A stretch of 40,633 bases of DNA, taken from positions 1 through 40,633 of the forward strand of contig CAWUIO010000062.1 in the NCBI GenBank assembly GCA_963922455.1, given 5' to 3'. The notes under the pieces are model-generated. The model made no database searches, was not told the DNA's origin, and worked only from the letters and a program-made list of their open reading frames with translations. The position numbers and the translations under genes are program-made. Source of the DNA: CAWUIO01 sp963922455. Lineage in GTDB: Bacteria; Bacteroidota; Bacteroidia; Cytophagales; Microscillaceae. Of this stretch, positions 8,505 through 16,453 are shown piece by piece (the first letter of the stretch is position 1; every line of letters starts with the position of its first letter).

Positions 8505-11500
8505 ATGAAAACTAAAAACAGCATTTTCTTACTAATTTTTCTGCTGGGTTTAGGCACCATGCTCAGCCCTTCAGAGGGCTTGGCCCAAGCCAGCTCCGTA
8601 GACTTTGCCATTGCTATCAATGGTTCGGGAAGTATCAGCTCGGCCGACTTTGCCATCCAAAAAGAAGGGATTAAAGCTGCTTTAAACAACAGCTTAATTT
8701 TCCCTCGCAATGGAAGCATCGGGTTTACCCTAGTACAGTATGGAAGCTCTATCACAAGGCTTCACGTGCCTTACACCGTAATCAATACCCAAGCCGATGT
8801 GGACGCGATCAACGCCACCATTGATGGAGTAACCCAGATCTTTGGGGGAACCAATCCAGGGGATGGCATTGCCCAAGCCATGAGCGAGCTTAATAGCAAT
8901 GGCGACCCAAGCAATACCCAGATTATTTGCCTATCGACCGATGGGACGCCTAATTCTGGCCAAAGTGTACCGGCTGCCCTTGATAATGCCCGAAACACAG
9001 GATTAATGCTCGATCAATTTAGCGTTATTGCCATTGAAGACCCTCCATTTGCTTTGGAAGACGATTTTATTGATGTGTATGGTTCGCTGGTATTTGGCGG
9101 CGGGGCAGTCACTGTGGTAGACAACTTCATTGAATATGCCAACATCTTGGAAGCGACTTGCTTCTTTGCCGAGTTGGAACTGATTGGGATTGAAGTAAAC
9201 CAGGCCGTACAAGATTGGGAAAATAGTGTGACCTTGGTAGAAGGAAAGAATACCATAGTCCGTGTGTTTATCCAATCTAAAGATGAGAATGTAATCCCAA
9301 CCATTGCCCGTTTGAGAGGCTCGCGTGGAGGAGTAGAACTTCCAGGTTCTCCTCTGACAGCCCAAAATGCGGGTAACTTTCTCGCCTTGCCCCAAACCAG
9401 CGATGAAGACCAGCTCAACAGTCGCCGTAATCAATTAGATAGCAGCTTAAATTTCCTTTTACCCGAAACTTGGTTAAACGGCACCATAGAGCTTACGGTA
9501 GAGGGTGCCGGAGGATTAGAATGTCGCGAAACCAGTGGTACCGATAATGATTGTATTACCACGGCAACCTTTGAAGAAGGGGCCGAGATGGAAGTTAAGT
9601 TTTTCAACATCAGCTGGACTGATGCGATAAATAATGTACAAACTTCCACCAATGCTGATTTGAACCAATTGGAAAATAACTTAATTGATATCTTCCCCAT
9701 CCAAGGTTTAGACCGTACAACAGGTAACTTTAATTTTGGAACTGTGAGCAGTGCTCCTACTTTAAATCAAGTAAATGCTGAGCTTGAAGCCCTCCGCTTC
9801 TGGGATTTGTGCTGGCCCATGTTGGGTTGCGAGCGTTTGTATTATGGTAATTTGCCGAGTGTGATCGGTACTACTCCCGGATTGGCCAATGGAGTACCGG
9901 GTACTGTAGCTTCTGGTACTTTGGATGGCGGGAATAATCCTTATGTCCACGCTGAAAAATTAAGCCATACTTTGGGTGTCCGCCGCGTACCTTTCTGTGG
10001 GGCAAGTGATCCTCTGGCCCCAAGCTTTCCGTACACAGCGCTTATTGATGGTGAAACCAAAGCTACGATTGGCCCTTTGGATTTGGGCATTCAAGAAACC
10101 ATCTATGGTTTGTTGCCTCGAACGGATCAGGTGCTTAACCCGCGAACCCAGTTTGAGTTATTGAGCTGCTGTCGTCCCAGCTGGATTTCTAAATTTACCT
10201 ACGAGAATGTATTCGCTGCCATTGAGAATACGTTTGGCTCAACAAGCACTCCAGCTAGCCCTATCGGAACCATGGAGTACCAAGTGTTCCGGGGTTTGAT
10301 TAATGTAGATGCTGGTACAACCGCATTTGCTCCTACCAGTTTACTTATCAGTGATTTTGAGCCTCCTGTACCCTCAAGCGGTGAATATAATTTAGAGCTT
10401 TTGGATGAAAATGATAATGTGATTGAAAGCATTGCTTTTGCTCCTACTCTGTACTATAAAGACGAGAATAAAGATACTTCTATTCCGCAGGCAGGTTCAT
10501 TCATTATCCCTGTTTTAGCCAATAGCGCAGTTAAATCGGCCAAGGTTACCAAAGATGGGGATGATATCGGATCTATTGATGCAAGTGACAATGCGCCAAC
10601 AGTTGAGATAACCTTCCCTAATGGCGGCGAAAACCTAAGCGATGAAACGGTACTTTTAGCATGGGATGCCGAAGATTTGGATGGAGACGATTTAAGCTTT
10701 GTAGTACAATTTAGCCCGGATGGTGGTAGTACTTGGACCACTTTTGCTACCCAATGGACAGAAACTACCTACCCAGTAGCATTACGTGATTTGGCACAAA
10801 CTAGCACTGGTTTAATCCGGGTGATAGCCAGTGACGGATTTAATACGGCCCAAGACGTATCTGATGGTACCTTCATCACGCCTAACAATGCGCCGGTAAT
10901 CAGCATTTTGCGCCCTCAAAACAACCAAGTGTTTATTGGGGTACAACAAGTCTTCTGCGAAGCAAGAGCCGATGATGTAGAAGATGGAAGATTGAGCGGC
11001 TCTCAACTACGATGGACCTCCGACCGGGACGGATTCTTAGGGACAGGTGAGCGCATCAACTTTCCCGCTAGTGATTTAAGTGAAGGACCTCACGTATTTA
11101 CGTGCCAAGCCACTGATAATCTTGGAGCCGTTGAAGTGGCGAGCATTACTTGTACCATCTTACGCGTAGCCCCAACGGTTTGTGCTTTTACGCGCGTGGA
11201 GATTGTCGGAGGGCCTGCTTGTAACCAGAGTGATGGCACGTTTTCTCAGGATATTACTTTCTTCTACGACAACCCACCCTCGACCGGTGAGTTGGAAGTG
11301 AATGGCCAGCTCTTCCTCCTAGGAAATAGCCCCCAAACCGTAACTTTGACAGGGCTTATACCCGATGGGAACCCATTCAGTTTATTAGCCCGCTTTACCG
11401 CCGACACCGCCTGTAAGGTAGAAGCCGACAATCTGTTTATTTCTCCGGTAACGTGTGTTGACGATACAAGTGGCCCTGAGGTAAGTGAATTTATCCTAGT

Positions 11501-12434
11501 AGATGCTCAAGCCGATGTGGATTTGCAAGTAATTCAGGATGGCGACGTAATCAATGTCTTTGATTTTGACAATCAGTTTTTTGCTTTCCGAGTACAAGAG
11601 ACGAATGAAAACTCGGTAGAAAGCATGAAATTAATTATGGAAGGCCCTATCTCCCGATACCTGGTTGATAATGAAGCGCCTTACACGTATTTCCAGCTCA
11701 TCGGTAATGATTTTAATGGTAAAATTTTACCTCCTGGGGATTACACGCTTAGTGCCGTACCGTACTCCGAAGATAATAAAGGAGGAGAGCAAGGGGATAC
11801 CCTCCGCGTAAGCTTTACCGTAGAAACCAACTCAGCGGTAAGTAGCTTCACCTTACTTAACGCCGATACAGATACCGAAATTGGCCCTCTAGCCGATGGC
11901 GATACCCTAAATCTTTTAGAATTGGGTAATATTTCTTTTGCTATCCAAGCCAATACCCAGCCTGCCGAGGTGGGAAGTGTCTATCTAGAAATCAGCGGAC
12001 CGGTTAACAAGACGCGTTTAGAACATGAAGCAGTGTATACGATTTTTGGAGACAATGGGAGCAATTACTTTGGTAAGAAATTAAGCCCAGGTACGTATAC
12101 GCTGAGCGCGACTCCTTATAGTGCTACCTATCGTCGGGGAGGAATTGGTATGGCGCAAACAATCCAGTTTACGGTCATAGATGGAGTAAGCACCCCGGCG
12201 GTTAACATCTTTCCCAATCCGACGGATGATATGATCACGATTGATTACCAATCCTTGATAAGTGAACCTACTCACGTGATTATTATTGACGCTTTTGGTA
12301 ATGTAGTTATGCAGAAAACCTATGATGGCAATTCGCCGCTTAGTCTCAACTTAAGCCAGCTTAATACCGGGGTTTATACGGTAAAACTCCTTAACTCAAA
12401 GGAGACTATCTCGCAAACGATTTCGGTACATTAA
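8505..12434 (+). CDS. Large secreted VWA-domain protein with T9SS C-terminal sorting domain
   Basis: This 1309-residue protein starts with a signal peptide ending near LAQA. Residues about 30-225 form a von Willebrand A domain (DUF1194-like). Its metal-site motif reads NGSGS (39-43), with Asn where DxSxS has Asp. Residues about 230-560 begin GIEVNQAVQDWENSV and carry HAEKLSHTLG (482-491). The position resembles a metallopeptidase HExxH site, but the ligands are not conserved. Two Ig/FN3-like domains follow (about 690-880), then a cysteine-containing domain and two tandem repeats of about 110 residues (about 985-1220), each with the motif PG[DT]YTLSA.PYS. The last 80 residues (VNIFPNPTDDMITI... 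ending TISVH) are a type A T9SS sorting signal, so the protein is exported through the type IX system and anchored or released at the surface. Likely role: adhesion or surface binding; this is inference. Confidence 0.93.
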   Translation: MKTKNSIFLLIFLLGLGTMLSPSEGLAQASSVDFAIAINGSGSISSADFAIQKEGIKAALNNSLIFPRNGSIGFTLVQYGSSITRLHVPYTVINTQADVDAINATIDGVTQIFGGTNPGDGIAQAMSELNSNGDPSNTQIICLSTDGTPNSGQSVPAALDNARNTGLMLDQFSVIAIEDPPFALEDDFIDVYGSLVFGGGAVTVVDNFIEYANILEATCFFAELELIGIEVNQAVQDWENSVTLVEGKNTIVRVFIQSKDENVIPTIARLRGSRGGVELPGSPLTAQNAGNFLALPQTSDEDQLNSRRNQLDSSLNFLLPETWLNGTIELTVEGAGGLECRETSGTDNDCITTATFEEGAEMEVKFFNISWTDAINNVQTSTNADLNQLENNLIDIFPIQGLDRTTGNFNFGTVSSAPTLNQVNAELEALRFWDLCWPMLGCERLYYGNLPSVIGTTPGLANGVPGTVASGTLDGGNNPYVHAEKLSHTLGVRRVPFCGASDPLAPSFPYTALIDGETKATIGPLDLGIQETIYGLLPRTDQVLNPRTQFELLSCCRPSWISKFTYENVFAAIENTFGSTSTPASPIGTMEYQVFRGLINVDAGTTAFAPTSLLISDFEPPVPSSGEYNLELLDENDNVIESIAFAPTLYYKDENKDTSIPQAGSFIIPVLANSAVKSAKVTKDGDDIGSIDASDNAPTVEITFPNGGENLSDETVLLAWDAEDLDGDDLSFVVQFSPDGGSTWTTFATQWTETTYPVALRDLAQTSTGLIRVIASDGFNTAQDVSDGTFITPNNAPVISILRPQNNQVFIGVQQVFCEARADDVEDGRLSGSQLRWTSDRDGFLGTGERINFPASDLSEGPHVFTCQATDNLGAVEVASITCTILRVAPTVCAFTRVEIVGGPACNQSDGTFSQDITFFYDNPPSTGELEVNGQLFLLGNSPQTVTLTGLIPDGNPFSLLARFTADTACKVEADNLFISPVTCVDDTSGPEVSEFILVDAQADVDLQVIQDGDVINVFDFDNQFFAFRVQETNENSVESMKLIMEGPISRYLVDNEAPYTYFQLIGNDFNGKILPPGDYTLSAVPYSEDNKGGEQGDTLRVSFTVETNSAVSSFTLLNADTDTEIGPLADGDTLNLLELGNISFAIQANTQPAEVGSVYLEISGPVNKTRLEHEAVYTIFGDNGSNYFGKKLSPGTYTLSATPYSATYRRGGIGMAQTIQFTVIDGVSTPAVNIFPNPTDDMITIDYQSLISEPTHVIIIDAFGNVVMQKTYDGNSPLSLNLSQLNTGVYTVKLLNSKETISQTISVH

Positions 12435-12438
12435 GGTA

Positions 12439-12455
12439 AGCACCTGATAGGTGCT
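12439..12455 (+). other. Small hairpin after the VWA gene
   Basis: AGCACC pairs with GGTGCT around a 5-nt loop just 5 bp after the stop codon. There is no T-run. It may stabilise the 3' end of the message before the true terminator at 12477-12510. Confidence 0.35.
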
Positions 12456-12476
12456 GTTCGTTTGGTGTGTCTGATA

Positions 12477-12510
12477 AATCAAGCGGCCTTGGGCCGCTTG
12501 ATTTTTTTTT
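12477..12510 (+). terminator. Strong rho-independent terminator of the VWA gene
   Basis: AATCAAGCGGCC pairs with GGCCGCTTGATT in a nearly uninterrupted stem closed by a very short loop, followed by a long T-run. This is the strongest terminator in the window. Confidence 0.92.
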
Positions 12511-12564
12511 GAAGGCTTATCAGTACAAAATTAGGGGCCTGACTTTCTTTCTAAAAAAGAACTT

Positions 12565-12691
12565 GGCTTAGGGATGGAGCGGCCTGTTTGAGCCCGCTGC
12601 TGGCTGGGGGGAGGCCGGCGAGTAGCGAGAGCCCGACCCGCGCCTAACTGATTTTCAAGCGGATACTTCTTTTACAAGCGCGGGAAGCCCC
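12565..12691 (+). repeat. Intergenic structured repeat, copy 4 (subtype I)
   Basis: This plus-strand copy starts GGCTTAGGGATGGAGCGG and ends GGGAAGCCCC. The internal hairpin is GCTGGCT with GGCCGGC (two G-T pairs), and CGCT pairs with AGCG. The variable hairpin is CCCGCGC/GCGCGGG around 34 nt. It lies after the VWA terminator, so it is not part of that gene's main transcript. Confidence 0.92.
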
Positions 12692-12962
12692 ATATCCCAA
12701 TTTTTTCGTATACCCTGCCTTGGAGAGGCAAGCCTGAAGCAAAGGAGTGTATCTTTCCGACTTCGCTTGCCCACATAATTCTTATACTGTGCTTTGTAGG
12801 AAAGTATGGGGCAAGGAGTTTGGCGCTTGCACCCAAGCCCAAATACAGAGCTTATTTTCATTTTTAAATCCATTCGAGAATAAGCGGAATATTTTTTTGA
12901 ATAAATGGTCGGCATGGACTTTCTTTGCACGCATTTGCGTTGGCTTTGTTGTCTAAGCATAG
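12692..12962 (+). promoter_or_regulatory. Upstream region of arginine decarboxylase
   Basis: This gene-free stretch carries an interrupted hairpin. CTTGCCC (12766-12772) pairs with GGGCAAG (12809-12815), and inside it ATACT pairs with AGTAT. It may be a leader structure or promoter-proximal element for the decarboxylase gene. I see no recognisable riboswitch and no clear promoter consensus. Confidence 0.25.
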
Positions 12963-14351
12963 ATGAAAAATTACGTTGATTTAATTGAGCAGACCTTTGA
13001 TTTTCCCTCAGAAGAGTTTCGGGTTGAGAATCATGAACTACGGTTTCACCATTTGGATTTGATGGAGATTATCCGGCAGTACGGCACACCGCTTAAACTT
13101 TCTTACTTGCCCCGGATAAGTGAAAAGATACAAAACGCCAAAAAGGTATTTGAGAGAGCTATCCAGAAGCATGATTACCAGGGCAATTATCATTATGCCT
13201 ATTGCACCAAGTCATCACACTTTAAGTTTGTGCTGGATGAAGCCCTGAAAAATGGGATTCACATCGAGACTTCTTCGGCTTTTGACATTCCGATTGTGCG
13301 TCATTTGGCCCAAAATCAAAAGATTGATAAGAGTACGCTCCTAATCTGTAATGGGTATAAGCGTCCTGCCTACCTCAGGGCCATTCGTGAACTTTTGGAA
13401 GATGGGTACAATTGCTATCCTATTTTGGACAATTTGCAGGAAATTGAAGCCTATGAAAGCTTGAAGATGCAAAATATACCTTTAGGCATCCGGATGGCCT
13501 CTGATGAGGAACCTAATGCTGGGTTTTACACCTCCCGATTGGGGGTTCGGTATACTGATGTTATGGGTTTGTACCAGGAGAAAATTAAGCCAAACCCGCA
13601 TTTTTCTCTTAAAATGCTGCACTTTTTTATCAATACCGGGATTCGGGACAGTGCCTATTATTGGCGAGAGCTGAGTCGGTTTGTGTCTAAATATTGCGAG
13701 TTAAGAAAAATTTGCCCGGAACTGGAATACATCGATATAGGGGGAGGTTTTCCGATCCGTACTTCTTTGCAGTTTGCGTATGACTATGCACAAATGGCCG
13801 ATCAAATTATCGAGTGTATCCAGTCGGTATGTCGCAAACATGAGGTGCCTGAGCCCCATATCTTTACGGAGTTTGGCAGTTATACCGTGGGAGAAAGTGG
13901 GGCTATGATCTATTCTATACTGGATGAAAAGCTGCAAAATGAGAAGGAACTTTGGTATATGACCGATGGTTCTTTTATCACTCATCTACCGGATATCTGG
14001 GCTTTGAACCAAAAGTATATCATGTTGGCCATTAATAATTGGGACAAGCCGCATCATAAGGTACATTTGGGAGGTTTGACCTGTGACTCGATGGACTATT
14101 ACAACACCGAGGCGCATCACGCAGAGGTTTTTTTACCTCAATTAGACGGGCAGGGCTCACAGTATATTGGCTTTTTTCATACGGGGGCTTATCAGGATGC
14201 TTTGAGTGGCTACGGTGGTTTACAACATTGTTTGATCCCTTCTCCCCAACATGTAATAATTAATCGGGATAAAGCGGGAAATATACAGACCCGCTTATTC
14301 GCTGAGGAACAGGCCAGTGAGAGTATGTTGAGACTCCTGGGTTACACTTGA
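12963..14351 (+). CDS. speA: Arginine decarboxylase-like PLP enzyme (group IV, alanine racemase fold)
   Basis: The predicted enzyme converts arginine to agmatine, the first step of the agmatine route to polyamines. The 462-residue protein shows the fold-III decarboxylase pattern: the PLP lysine in YAYCTKSSHF (Lys83), the phosphate-binding GGG loop in IDIGGGFP (about 257-264), and the catalytic Cys-Asp segment LTCDSMD in the C-terminal beta domain. The length and the starting pattern fit the short Bacteroidota SpeA-like group, not the 630-residue enterobacterial SpeA. Ornithine or diaminopimelate decarboxylase would be shorter (about 400) with a different N-terminus. Substrate assignment rests on family resemblance. 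A tiny lipoprotein gene follows 109 bp later with what looks like its own promoter. Confidence 0.85.
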   Translation: MKNYVDLIEQTFDFPSEEFRVENHELRFHHLDLMEIIRQYGTPLKLSYLPRISEKIQNAKKVFERAIQKHDYQGNYHYAYCTKSSHFKFVLDEALKNGIHIETSSAFDIPIVRHLAQNQKIDKSTLLICNGYKRPAYLRAIRELLEDGYNCYPILDNLQEIEAYESLKMQNIPLGIRMASDEEPNAGFYTSRLGVRYTDVMGLYQEKIKPNPHFSLKMLHFFINTGIRDSAYYWRELSRFVSKYCELRKICPELEYIDIGGGFPIRTSLQFAYDYAQMADQIIECIQSVCRKHEVPEPHIFTEFGSYTVGESGAMIYSILDEKLQNEKELWYMTDGSFITHLPDIWALNQKYIMLAINNWDKPHHKVHLGGLTCDSMDYYNTEAHHAEVFLPQLDGQGSQYIGFFHTGAYQDALSGYGGLQHCLIPSPQHVIINRDKAGNIQTRLFAEEQASESMLRLLGYT

Positions 14352-14397
14352 CTGATAATTATTTGCTTAAAACAGGGGAAAATATACCCAATTCGAT

Positions 14398-14405
14398 TAA
14401 TTTTG
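14398..14405 (+). promoter_or_regulatory. Possible Bacteroidota -7 promoter element
   Basis: TAATTTTG matches the phylum's TAnnTTTG -7 consensus. A TTTG at 14372-14375 stands 22 bp upstream as a possible -33 element. It would drive the small lipoprotein gene at 14461. Confidence 0.4.
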
Positions 14406-14460
14406 CGTTAAGAATACAAGTGAACGACATTCCCTATATCACTAAACTCATTTTACTAAT

Positions 14461-14616
14461 ATGAAAAAGCTATTGGCTGTTGCTCTTTTTAGCACCTTGT
14501 TTTTGGCTTCTTGCGCCAAGCGATATACTTGCCCAACGTATCTACAAAATGACACACAGCAAGAGGATGTAAGAGTATCTACCAAAACTGTAGATTCTGA
14601 TACGACTAAGAACTAA
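14461..14616 (+). CDS. Tiny lipoprotein (51 aa)
   Basis: This short open frame begins MKKLLAVALFSTLFLASCAK, a textbook lipoprotein signal with lipobox LASC and Cys18 as the lipidated residue. The mature peptide is only 34 residues, polar and rich in Thr, Asp and Gln (TCPTYLQNDTQQEDVRVS), with no recognisable domain. Similar minute lipoproteins are frequent in Bacteroidota, and their function is unknown. Support for a real gene: the perfect signal, the ATG with AT-rich upstream sequence, and a promoter-like TAATTTTG 56 bp before the ATG. No terminator is visible before the convergent gmhB. Confidence 0.75.
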   Translation: MKKLLAVALFSTLFLASCAKRYTCPTYLQNDTQQEDVRVSTKTVDSDTTKN

Positions 14617-14650
14617 GAAAACATTCTCATTTCCCTGAATAAGCTGGGGG

Positions 14651-15196
14651 CTATCCTTGGTCTAAGATTAATTGACTAGCCTCTGGTAAATCTCGGACAA
14701 TAAAATCAGCTACATCTTTGCGGTTCTCATCTCCTGTTTGGTACTTTGCCGATTGGAAGGGGAGCCATATGGTCTTTAGGCCCACTTTCTGGGCAGCTAC
14801 CATGTCCCGGGGGCTATCTCCAACGATCCACGAACTTTCTAGCTTGACTTTATGCTTGGCGGCAGCCTGTTCTATCATTAAGGAATCGGGTTTGCGGCGC
14901 AGGGAGGCAGTGGTAAATTCGGGATGATGAGGGGCAAAGTAATGATCGTCTATCAAGCCTCCGCAGTGCTCTTGCAAATAGTGGTAGCAATTCCAAACAT
15001 CTTTTTCTTGATAAATTCCTTTGGCGATGCCCGATTGGTTGGTTACGATAATCAGTAAATACCCGGCATCTTTAAGGCTTTTGAGGGCTTGGGGCACTCC
15101 GGGAAGAATTTCAAACTTTTCTGCCAAATAGGTATAGTTGACATTATCCTGGTTGAGCACTCCGTCTCGGTCCAGGAATACGCAGGGTTTCCTCAT
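14651..15196 (-). CDS. gmhB: D-glycero-D-manno-heptose 1,7-bisphosphate 7-phosphatase-like HAD enzyme
   Basis: The predicted enzyme removes the C7 phosphate of heptose bisphosphate on the route to the ADP- or GDP-heptose used in LPS. The 181-residue protein has the HAD-IIIA signature FLDRDGVLNQDNVNY (nucleophile Asp9, Asp11), the VTNQSGIAKG motif (51-60), RRKPD (100-104) and VGDSPRD (125-131). In GmhB a loop with three Cys and one His binds zinc. Here the corresponding stretch reads APHHPEFTTASLRRKP and no Cys remains, so the zinc site appears lost and the loop is shorter. I start at 15196, where ATG directly precedes the first catalytic strand. A longer frame would overlap gmhA by 23 bp. It follows gmhA in the same operon. 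Confidence 0.9.
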   Translation of the reverse strand: MRKPCVFLDRDGVLNQDNVNYTYLAEKFEILPGVPQALKSLKDAGYLLIIVTNQSGIAKGIYQEKDVWNCYHYLQEHCGGLIDDHYFAPHHPEFTTASLRRKPDSLMIEQAAAKHKVKLESSWIVGDSPRDMVAAQKVGLKTIWLPFQSAKYQTGDENRKDVADFIVRDLPEASQLILDQG

Positions 15197-15206
15197 AAGA
15201 TTGGGC

Positions 15207-15782
15207 TTAAGCAAACACTTGTTGCTCAATAAGTTGGATGAGTATATGGATTACCTTGATATGAATTTCTTGGATTCGGTCGGCATAGCCAAAGTGGGGA
15301 ACCCGGATTTCCACATCAGCCAAGGGAGCAAGCTTTCCTCCATCTTTGCCCGTTAAGGCCACAACTTGCATCGCTTTTTGACGAGCTACTTCGGCTGCTC
15401 TGAGAACATTGGCGGAGTTTCCGCTGGTACTAATGGCGAGTAGCACATCTCCTGGCTGCCCTAAAGCTTCTAAATAGCGAGAAAAAATATACTCATAGCC
15501 AAAATCATTGCTCACGCAGGAGATATGACTGGGGTCCGAGATGGCAATGGCTGGTATGGCGGGGCGATTTTCACGATACTTTCCGGTGAGCTCTTCGGCA
15601 AAGTGCATCGCATCACAGTGTGACCCTCCATTGCCACAACTCAATATTTTATGGCCTTTTTGGATAGACTGACCCATCATTTCCGCTGTCTTTTGGATAG
15701 CTTCCATTTGGTCTGGATCGGCTAAAAAAGACTGTAATACCGTCTGCGCTTCTTGAAGTTCACTTTTGATTTGATCCAGCAT
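15207..15782 (-). CDS. gmhA: Sedoheptulose 7-phosphate isomerase
   Basis: GmhA converts sedoheptulose 7-phosphate to D-glycero-D-manno-heptose 7-phosphate, the first step of LPS heptose synthesis. The 191-residue SIS-fold protein shows GNGGSHCDAMHFAEELTGKY (50-69) with the metal ligands His60 and Glu64. It also has the phosphate loop STSGNSANV (118-126), and Gln171 and His179 near the C-terminus complete the active site. The length is exactly that of the family. It lies 37 bp downstream of the SPOR lipoprotein gene and 10 bp upstream of gmhB, so heptose synthesis is transcribed with secA in this genome. WaaA at 33106-34362 belongs to the same LPS core pathway. Confidence 0.95.
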   Translation of the reverse strand: MLDQIKSELQEAQTVLQSFLADPDQMEAIQKTAEMMGQSIQKGHKILSCGNGGSHCDAMHFAEELTGKYRENRPAIPAIAISDPSHISCVSNDFGYEYIFSRYLEALGQPGDVLLAISTSGNSANVLRAAEVARQKAMQVVALTGKDGGKLAPLADVEIRVPHFGYADRIQEIHIKVIHILIQLIEQQVFA

Positions 15783-15819
15783 AGCTTGGGTAAAGCAATA
15801 TTAAATTTATACGAGCAAT

Positions 15820-16416
15820 TTACTTTTCTTTGATATCTTCTTCAACCTTCTCTACGGCTTCGTTTGTAGGCAACCGTCTTTTGGGAATATTCCGTACGAT
15901 GATATTGACTTTATCAGGTACCGGGATCGCATCTGGAAATTCTCTTCGCAGGGCTTTTAAAATTTCCGTATACTCATATCGTTCTAAGAAGTCTCCTACT
16001 TTTACCCGGTAGGTAGGTGCGCTATAGGATAAATAAGGGGTTACCCGGTTTTGAAACATATTGTAGCATCTTTCCCTAGCCCTACTGGCGGCCTCCCGGC
16101 TACGGCCTCGGTAAATTTGTATACGCCAACCAGCCAGTTCTTTTGATTCGTAGGCCGGTTTGATGACTTTTGGAATAAAATCTAGCATCGCATGCAGTCT
16201 CTCTGTTATATCAAATTTTTGCGTGGTACTATCATATTCCAAAAACACTTCTATAATCTGATCGGGATTATCTCCGGTATACATTTCACGTTCGTAATCG
16301 TAATGCTTACGATAACGGGCAAAATCCTCCTTGGCATTGGGTACAATTTTAGGAGAACAACTAGCAGCCAATAAAATGGCCGAAAAGAGCCATATTTTGG
16401 GGTTGTGCTTGCTCAT
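15820..16416 (-). CDS. SPOR-domain lipoprotein
   Basis: This 198-residue protein begins MSKHNPKIWLFSAILLAASC, a lipoprotein signal with lipidated Cys20. The C-terminal 80 residues (AGWRIQIYRG ... APTYRVKVGDF ... REFPDAIPV) show the SPOR pattern, a fold that binds denuded peptidoglycan glycan strands at division sites. The protein probably sits in the periplasmic leaflet of the outer membrane and touches the cell wall. The ATG at 16416 is chosen because an earlier in-frame start would put 41 charged residues before the signal and overlap the end of secA. It lies 37 bp after secA in the same orientation. Its exact role is unknown. Confidence 0.85.
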   Translation of the reverse strand: MSKHNPKIWLFSAILLAASCSPKIVPNAKEDFARYRKHYDYEREMYTGDNPDQIIEVFLEYDSTTQKFDITERLHAMLDFIPKVIKPAYESKELAGWRIQIYRGRSREAASRARERCYNMFQNRVTPYLSYSAPTYRVKVGDFLERYEYTEILKALRREFPDAIPVPDKVNIIVRNIPKRRLPTNEAVEKVEEDIKEK

Positions 16417-16453
16417 GATGGTAGTTTTAGGGTCATGCTGTATACGGGGCTCT

